This document shows, one piece after another, positions 57,124 to 64,000 of a stretch of DNA of 64,000 bases (the stretch's first letter is position 1; the number at the start of each line of letters is the position of its first letter). The position numbers and the translations under genes are program-made. The notes below the pieces were generated by a model. It was not told the DNA's origin and ran no database searches. It saw only the letters and a program-made list of their open reading frames with translations. Source of the DNA: Astropecten irregularis (Eukaryota; Echinodermata; Asteroidea; Paxillosida; Astropectinidae); NCBI GenBank assembly GCA_963971285.1, contig OZ020244.1:9610001-9674000 (forward strand), written 5' to 3'.

Positions 57124-57240
57124 ATTCAATATAAAAGTTAAAAGTTAACTTTTTCTTTATCACATAATATACAACATAAGGTCTTAAGGTTTTTCTTTGT
57201 ATTTCAAAGCAAAAGTTACGAAAGACTGAACTCATTATAT

Positions 57241-58585
57241 TGTTGCGAACCTTGCCTGGACCGATTTCGGAACACGGAAGCACTAGCGCCCTCTAGAATT
57301 GTGTCCTTGCTGTACACGTGATCATTTTCTATTGACTATCCATTATATGCTATTGATTATGTATTGACCAAATACTGATCAGTGTAATTGCTAGGCTAAG
57401 CTATTTCTGGCCCTCAAGACTCTTGCAATGCCGCGTGACACGATCGTCCGAGATTGCACCATATCTTGCATATGCAAAATGCTCCAGAAGCTGATGCTGC
57501 GTCATGCATAATTCAGAGCCACAGCGAGCGATCACGCAGAGCCCCTCCCCCTAGCTCCACGACGAAAGTGCTCTCCGGGACTTAGTCTATTTTGCTCACA
57601 TTTCTCTCGGAGTTCACCACTTCGCTCCCGAAGTGGTTGGCCGTGTAGGCTCCGATAGGCGACCGCCTACAGTCACCGTGTCTGACCCGCTGAGTTCCCC
57701 AGTGCACTCTCGTTGACCACCCTTGATGCCGCATGCCTGCACGCAAGCCCCTGCAATGCTTTGTATACTATACAGAGCCAGATTATGTGCATATCGTATG
57801 CTACTTGTCTCCTGAACACGCCCCGTATACCTAGTTGTCAATCAGAGCTTCTAGCGCGAAGTTGTGCCAAATAAGGAGATAGAAGTTGTTGTGTAACATG
57901 CTTTTGCACATGTTAGCGACATGCTTTTGCATCTGTCCCGACATCCTTTGCACACGTCTGCACACGTCCCACCATGCTTTTGCAAACGTTCCTACCGCCT
58001 TAGTCTATGGATACTTCACCATGCTGCTTTCCCATTGGCTAAGGTGTATATTCTTGCTTATGTTTTATTCATTCTTAGGCCCAGGATTCTCGATATAAGT
58101 CGAGCTTATCCTAAGATTCGATGTTCATTCGCTGATGAGCACCGGTTCCGATCAAAGCTAGCAATACCCGTACCGTACGTTATTCTAATAGAGCAGTGCC
58201 TCGTCGTGTCTATTGGTATACAAGCAATGCTGTGTTGTGCCTCCGATCGTAAGCATTGAATTGCACGTTGTAAAGTAAAGTTATTGGTACCCCGTACCAC
58301 ACACACGTACGTACCACGTGTACCCGAATGGTGTATGTGCGGCTATCATGAGATGCGTTACGTTGGGTTTGCTACGCTGAGATACCACCGGCTCTCCAGT
58401 GTTAACTGATAAAGGTTTCACCGCATACAATCCCGTATACTCTGTCCGTGTGCTTATGTCATGTTCTGTGATTACAGATAGAGAATGTTTAATAAACCAA
58501 CATCACGAAGTTACAGTCTCCCGTATTATATATATTGTTTGCGTGTCTGTAGTTGAGTCAAACCTCAATAGTTAGGTACGCAGCA
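57241..58585. mobile_element. Solo LTR with 4-bp target duplication atat
   Basis: It starts TGTTGCGAACC and ends GGTACGCAGCA, a short imperfect terminal inverted repeat. atat flanks it (57237-57240, 58586-58589). A polyadenylation-like aataaa is at about 58491, near the 3' end as expected for an LTR. Confidence 0.7.
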
Positions 58586-58732
58586 ATATATTCACAAGAA
58601 ATCGTTCATGTCAAAATTTGTCTCACATACAAAATTCACATGTTCAAGAACACCAATTTTTGCTAATCAAATATTCACAAGGTTCGTTACACAAACTTTG
58701 GCAAACATTTCACAGAGCTAAGAGAATTAATA

Positions 58733-59732
58733 TACAGGGTGTCTCAGAAAAAACGAAACCGAGATTCGTCACTGTTAAGTCCTATTTTAATTACACTTTT
58801 GATTAAAAAATTACACATATCTGGAAATCTCGTTTCCTCAGCTTTCATTTGGTACCATTCACATGATCCATACTTCACGCATGAGTGAGCAAAGACAACA
58901 TGAAGCAAAATAAAATAAAATATTTTTATTTCAAAGAATCAATTATATTTCTAGAAACTACATTTCCCGGCCTTTCAAATGATGCCTCAGTCAAGAAAAA
59001 TTAGCAAGGGATAACAGAGATATCTGCCTTTAAAATGGATTGAAAATTCATGTTTTCCAAATCCTTCGTTTATACCTGACTGATTTTTTGCATGAATAGA
59101 TGCGGATCCATTATTTCCATTAAGAACGTGCGTGTTCAAAACCCCTGCCATCTTCCCATTCCTTCTTTCTAGCCCGGATTTATTCACTAAGTCTTTCTTT
59201 TTTATTCCTTTTATTCACACATGCGTGAAGTATGAATCTCATGAGAGATATGTAATTGAAGAGAGGGAACTAAGCTTTCTAGATGTATCATTTATTAATC
59301 AAGATTGTGTGATTAATCCATAACAAGTTTATTTAATCTCCGCATCCTTTCATGGGAAAAATCGGTTAGGTGTGAAAAAGGATTTGAAAAAACAAAAACA
59401 AAAATTCAATCCATTTTAAAGGCAAATATCTCTGTCATTCCTTGCTCATTTTTCTTGACTGAGGCATCATTTGAAAGGCCAGGAAATGTAGTTTCTAGAA
59501 ATGTGATTGATTCTTTAAAATCAAAATATCGTTGTGCAAATTACTTTTTGATAACCTTGCTTCATATTGTCTTTTCTCACTCATGCGTGAAGTATGGATC
59601 ATGTTAATGGTATCAAATGAAAGCTTATGAAATCAGCCTTCCAGATATGTGTCATTTATTATTCAAAGGTAAAATTAAAATAGGATTGCACACTGACAAA
59701 TATCGGTTTCGTTTTTTCTGGGACACCCTGTA
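58733..59732. mobile_element. Fold-back mariner/Tc1-like element, ~1 kb
   Basis: The ends tacagggtgtctcagaaaaa and its complement (ttttttctgggacaccctgta) are flanked by TA. The two halves are inverted repeats over about 450 bp, for example cactcatgcgtgaagtatgg against ccatacttcacgcatgagtg, and gcctcagtcaagaaaaat against its complement. A ~200-bp centre holds no transposase. The termini are shared with the 14690 and 18586 elements. Confidence 0.8.
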
Positions 59733-60139
59733 TACAAATAAATTAGCTGTGAAGTCCAAGCAACTTAACTTCACAAAACCTCTTCTGGGAACCATTTCAC
59801 AGAATATGCCCTACCCCTGGCAAACATGATTTACAAAAGCATAAACAATCTAATGCCACTTTAACATAAAAATAATTTGAAAATAAATAAAGGATGTAAA
59901 TGTACACAATAATTAAGGCAACATTTTTGGTCAAAGGTGATGGACGGATCTTTGGTCAATCAAATAAATATACAAATCTTTATCAAAACAAGGTGAGACA
60001 TCTCGACATAATCTCGTTTTTCTCTAAACTTGTTAACAATGATTTATGAAAATCACAATAAATTTTGATGCCGACAAAATAACAAAACTGAAACACTATG
60101 ACAAAAACTTTGAAACTACTTTGAACAACACCTCAAAAT
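59733..60139. other. No gene recognised
   Basis: This is AT-rich sequence with no feature that I can support. It may be the 3' region of the Gypsy fragment that follows on the minus strand. Confidence 0.3.
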
Positions 60140-61016
60140 GAAATAACTTGGATCCACACACAGGACTCCTACCGGACGCCTTTCGTCGTCGACCTCCACC
60201 TGGCGCAGGAACATCTTATTGGTCTCCGCTGTGGAGACGAATTTTCCGTCCATCCACGTCTGTGTGGAGGTGCGCGCACTCGGACCGTCGCCGTCCTCGT
60301 CTTCTTCGGCGGAGAAGCTTCGGGCACGGTCTCGTCTGGCTCAGGTTGGGGGGGGGGGGGGTGTTCGCGGCATCGTCAAGGGAGGGTACGGACGATGACG
60401 GACACGGGGAACTCGCCTGGGCCTCTTCCCGCATCATCTGCATCATACCGCGGGGCTTCCCTCCGGATGGACGCCAGATGCTGCTGGGACCAGCTGGCTG
60501 GGGGGAAGGGGAGAGTGTGGACATCAGCGATGCTGCTAGCGACAGCTCGTCTCCATTGGACCAGTCTTCTGCCACGTCTGTAGGAATCAGGACCTCATCT
60601 GCTACCGGAACGTCTGTAGGTGGCGCTGCCGCCACTTCTACCTGACGAACCCAACGATTTGCCATTGTCCATAGTGGGCAATGGCCCAAACAAGTCTATT
60701 GCCACTCGTTCTATTGGTACCTCCAACCCCTGAGAAAAGACCTTACGTCCGCAGACATGCCTGGCCAGTAATACTTAGTCCTCACCTTGCTCAGAGTTTT
60801 GTTGACCCCCAAATGTTCCCGCCATGCAAGGGGGGGGGGGGGAACTTCCCGCCATCCTTCATGACTTGCTTGCGAAACTTAGGGGGCAACACCAACAACC
60901 ACCGACTGGACTTTCCGTCATCGGAGTCCCACCTCCTATTCAGCCATTCATTTTGGACCTCCAATTGGTCCCACTGCGACCAGTAGGTCTTGCAGGCTGC
61001 TGATAAGTGGGACATT

Positions 61017-61849
61017 GGGCCGTATGCATAAAAAGTAGCAATTGCTTGCAAGCAATTGCTTCAAGTACAAGCAATTGCTTGTCAGGCAAAAGATCAAGCT
61101 TAAGCAATTGCTTAAATCCGTATGCATAAACTTTTGCTTCTGCTTAAACCTTTTGCTTGCTTTCAGCAGGCAATTGCTTGAGGTTTCAACAATAAGGACG
61201 CCACACCAGCACAAAAACCATTCATGGGAGTACAAAGGCGGATTACGTAATATGTAACGTAGGTGGGGAGGTGATCAGTACAAGATGCCCCAAGGCCGCC
61301 GCACACGAGAGCTATCTGCTGAGCAAAAAATCTCTCGAGGCCGTTAGCTCAGCACTTACCTCACGTGTGCGGCGGCCTTAACACTCATACGAGCTCTACA
61401 GCAGGCAAAGACCAAAAATCATGACAATTTTTGGCAAAAGGATGGATGAAAAACAAATGAAGATAAGAGCGAAAACAAAACACAAACGGAATTATTTGCT
61501 GGAGCTATTTCTTCCCGATTTATTCTACCCCTGTACAACTTCGGGGTTTCTCTTACGATCATGAACACGATGAATGAATGCAAACATCATGATTAAGCAA
61601 GAGCTCAAGCTGGTATGACGGAGCTTCAAAAAACGTAAGCAATTGCTCATAAGAGCAAGCAAAAGGTTCGTTTTATGCATACGTTTTCTATAGCAATTGC
61701 TTATCTTTAAGCAATTGCTTGCTGTCCGCAAGTTATTGCTTGTGCTTGCTAGCAAAAGCTTTTGCTTGCAAGCAATGACTTATTTTTATGCATACGGATT
61801 CAAGTAAAAGGCTAGTACAAGCAATTGCTACTTTTTATGCATACGGCCC
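61017..61849. mobile_element. Harbinger-like MITE rich in AAGCAATTGCTT palindromes
   Basis: The ends GGGCCGTATGCATAAAAAGT and its exact complement give a perfect terminal inverted repeat of more than 30 bp. ATT is duplicated at 61014-61016 and 61850-61852. Sub-terminal regions repeat the palindrome aagcaattgctt and tatgcata words many times. The insertion splits the Gypsy pol remnant cleanly. Confidence 0.85.
61292..61379. mobile_element. 88-bp palindromic MITE nested in the Harbinger-like MITE
   Basis: aaggccgccgcacacg and gctgagc on the left are matched by gctcagc and cgtgtgcggcggcctt on the right. It is a near-perfect hairpin with a ~22-bp loop. Confidence 0.7.
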
Positions 61850-62721
61850 ATTGTCTTCCACTCGGGGCGACTCTTACCCTTTTCTTTCAACTTTATGATC
61901 CAACTCACGGCATCATCCTGTAACTGTGCTTCTCTCAGAGCACCTCGCAACAGGGTTGGTTTGGCTGCCACGCCCCTAACCGAAAACTCATTTCCCCGAG
62001 GTTGACCCTCGGGTACCTCACTGGTTGTCTCATCTTCACCAGCTTCATTTTCACAGCCGCATTGCTTGCAATTCCGTCTTGACATCCCATCCTCATTTCC
62101 ATGCTTCTTTCCACTTCTGTGCTCGATGACTAGGTCGTATTGAGACAGAACCTCGATAAACCTCGCCAGCTGACCCTCAGGGTTTTTGAAATTAAGAACC
62201 CACCGCAAAGCAGCATGGTCAGTTCTGACGGTCACCTTCCGGCCATACAGGTATTGTTTGAAGTATTTCAAATATGCCACCCACAGCCAACAACTCTTTG
62301 CGAGTGACGTAGTAGTTTCGCTCAGGTTTGCTGAGCTTTCGGCTCGCATACGCAAGCACCTTTTCTTCGCCATCTTGGACTTGCGACAGCACCGTCCCGA
62401 TGCCGTCACCACTGGCATCGGTGTCCAAGACAAAGTCACCCTTTGGCTCTGAGTATGACAGAACTGGCGCAGCTTGAAGCTTGCCCTTCAGTTCAAGGGC
62501 AAGACACAGCCACTGACGTTCCTCATCCTGGAGAAAGTAGAACCAATCCTTGGAAAACAAGCATGTGAAGGATTTGGACTGTTGCAACGCGTATATACGC
62601 TTATCGGCAACAACGGTGTGTTCGAGGGTCCAGGCTGATCATCCAGTGACCATCGAGGGTAGCAGAGGATGCCACAACCTACCAATAGGCACGTTCTTAC
62701 ACACCAAATAGTCGCGCTTTT

Positions 62722-62925
62722 TTGGTATGTGAGAACGTGCCTTATATGCCAAACGACTGGTGTTCTCCCATTGTTATAGCACCAGAGAAGAGTGGCAATA
62801 TACGCCTGTGTGTTGATCTCCGTCAGCTCAACAAAGCCGTCTCCAAAGAGCGCTTCATCATCCCCTGCGGTGAGGAAGTGCTGTGCCGGATCTCTGGTGC
62901 ACAGATCCTCTCCTTGCTACACTGT
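62722..62925 (+). pseudogene. Gypsy-type reverse transcriptase N-terminal fragment
   Basis: WCSPIVIAPEKSGNIRLCVD, LRQLNKAVSKERFIIP and GEEVLCRISGAQILSLL match the beginning of a Ty3/Gypsy reverse transcriptase (fingers, before the catalytic Asp pairs). It is on the opposite strand from the pol remnant just to its left, so the two are head-to-head and not one element. It ends in an A run (62929-62941). Confidence 0.8.
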
Positions 62926-62945
62926 ACAAAAAAAAAAAAAATCGT

Positions 62946-63419
62946 AAAAAACAGGAAGTTTTTCCTATAAATAAATTTTCTCCCTTAAATCTGTATTTTA
63001 AGAGCTCCGTCGGTTAAATTACAGAATCGGAGGTATTTGAATTGCTCGAAACCGTATTTTCTATTTTTAACGTAAAACGGTGTGAATCTACAGGACTTTC
63101 TTTTCAATTAACAACTGTGACGTGTTTTCAGTATCAGTTTTACTGTTTTCCATAACAATTGCTGTGCATGTACATGACCTCCCTCTAAACCAACAACTGT
63201 GACGTATTTTCAGTAGGCCTACCAGTTTCTTTGTTTGTTTTCTATAACCGTTTCTATCGACGATCGTAACCTCCCCCCCCCCAAAAAAAAAAAACCAATT
63301 GTGAGGTATTTATGCCACGTTGGCAGTAATGTTTATGTTAGTTTACTTGAGTCTGCATCAAAACGATGTGAAAGTAGGTCTACATGAAATCCCTTTAAAG
63401 TAGTGACACTGAACGTGCT
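62946..63419. other. No gene recognised
   Basis: The words caacaactgtgacgt and ttttcagta recur at about 63110 and 63185, a weak local duplication. A C run followed by an A run lies at 63273-63294. I see nothing else. Confidence 0.3.
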
Positions 63420-64000
63420 GTAAGTTTTGATAGCAGTGATACTTGTAAAGATAATTGGGATGATGTTGATGAAGATGGAGATGCAAAAGGAGCTAGTGTG
63501 GGTGAATACACTAAGGCAATAGCATTGATTTTGCTGAAGTTGCACTCAAAGTCACTGGTCCCCGAAGCAACTATTCAAACAATAGTAGATAAAAATAACA
63601 TTCTGCATCAACTTACTTGTGACAGTGCAAAGAGAAATATCAAGTCTAAACTCCTAAAAGCAGATGATATTTTGGATGGCATAGCTAAATTGGGATGTCG
63701 TTAAGCACCATCTGAAGACCAGTTTCAGTCCCAACTGGCTGGTACACTTCGCTCCAGTTATCTCAGAAAAAATTACAACAAGAATACATTCAACTTCGTG
63801 AGTCCAGTAGAAATCAATCTAGTGATAGATTCCTCAGGCAAAACACATGTCTGTCACTATGTCCCAATTCAGGAAAGTCTGAAGGTTTTATATGAAGACA
63901 GGACAGTGCAAAGACATTGGGTGCCAATTCATAATGATGGGAAAACCAACTGAATGATATTCATGATGGGAAAGTGTTCAAGAAGAATGCATTTTTCCAA
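63420..64000 (+). pseudogene. Fragment of an uncharacterised repeat-associated protein, runs off the window
   Basis: The translation EYTKAIALILLKLHSKSLVP, VDKNNILHQLTCDSAK and KADDILDGIAKLG is followed by a TAA (63702-63704). In the same frame come FQSQLAGTLRSSYLRK, NTFNFVSPVEINLVID, HVCHYVPIQESLKVLYEDRT and, after a frameshift near 63945, DGKVFKKNAFFQ. This order fits an uncharacterised protein family found in many repeat-associated copies in fish and invertebrates, whose next segment would lie past base 64000. The function is unknown to me. The internal stop and frameshift make it a pseudogene. Confidence 0.55.

Larger units (their letters stand above)
60140..62620 (-). pseudogene. Ty3/Gypsy pol remnant: RNase H, integrase zinc region, C-terminus
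   Basis: Minus-strand pieces in order are RNase H (FVLDTDASGDGIGTVLS, VLAYASRKLSKPERNYYVTR, then after a frameshift VTVRTDHAALRWVLNFKNPE and IEHRSGKKHGNEDGMSRR), an interruption by a MITE, and then VLPPKFRKQVM. A degraded integrase zinc-finger part (HLG-NKTL, KYYWPGMSADV) and VPIERVAIDLFGPLPTMDN (start of the integrase core) follow. The rest of the integrase core is missing, and a proline- and serine-rich C-terminal tail follows (60690-60216). Frameshifts and stops are frequent. G runs at about 60350 and 60830 cause some of them. Confidence 0.85.

Noticed and set aside
60148..60645. 165-codon plus-strand frame
   Set aside because: It is antisense to the C-terminal tail of the Gypsy pol remnant and has the Arg/Ser-rich look of a GC-rich shadow.

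Overview
The window looks like repeat-rich, AT-rich, intron-containing DNA from a marine invertebrate. The many tacatgtacatg and taggcctaacgttag-type words suggest an invertebrate deuterostome such as an echinoderm or amphioxus, but that is an impression and not an identification. No host gene is confidently present. Nearly every recognisable coding region belongs to a transposable element, and most are broken.

Layout. Positions 1-12826 (minus strand) hold a Helentron-type rolling-circle transposon, copy A. Read from high to low coordinate it encodes a protein with a PHD finger, a predicted cysteine peptidase and an OTU peptidase, then an 18-residue coding repeat, a DUF6570/Helitron N-terminal region, a PIF1-type helicase and an AP-endonuclease-like domain. 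Its Rep HUH catalytic segment is deleted. A second copy, B, is spread over about 18.3-49.4 kb in the same orientation and order. It is broken up by a LINE, a multi-exon transposon-like gene, a MULE-like element, four small or large TIR elements, two solo LTRs and one complete 7.6-kb DDE transposon (34134-41763) with TTAA target duplications. Comparing A with B allows many insertions to be placed to the base.

Between and after the Helentrons (12.8-14.3 kb and 49.9-53.2 kb) lie arrays of an interspersed element. It has short subterminal inverted repeats, a tandemly repeated ~130-bp core and a conserved hairpin followed by CTAGT, and it resembles non-autonomous Helentron relatives (HINE/DINE-1 type). 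The stretch 14.3-18.3 kb has small MITEs, two tRNA-derived SINEs and one candidate pair of terminal host exons. The stretch 53-64 kb has a SINE, a candidate host first exon (55524), Gypsy gag and pol fragments, solo LTRs, a fold-back mariner-like element, a Harbinger-like MITE with another MITE inside it, and a fragment of an uncharacterised repeat-associated protein running off the end.

How it fits together. In a Helentron the Rep/helicase protein would nick and peel off one strand, and the endonuclease may help at the target; the PHD and peptidase modules are accessory. Neither copy is intact here: A lacks the HUH segment and has several frameshifts, while B keeps HUH but carries stops, frameshifts and insertions. 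The most novel item is probably the TTAA element with a nine-exon DDE transposase that I cannot place in a named superfamily.
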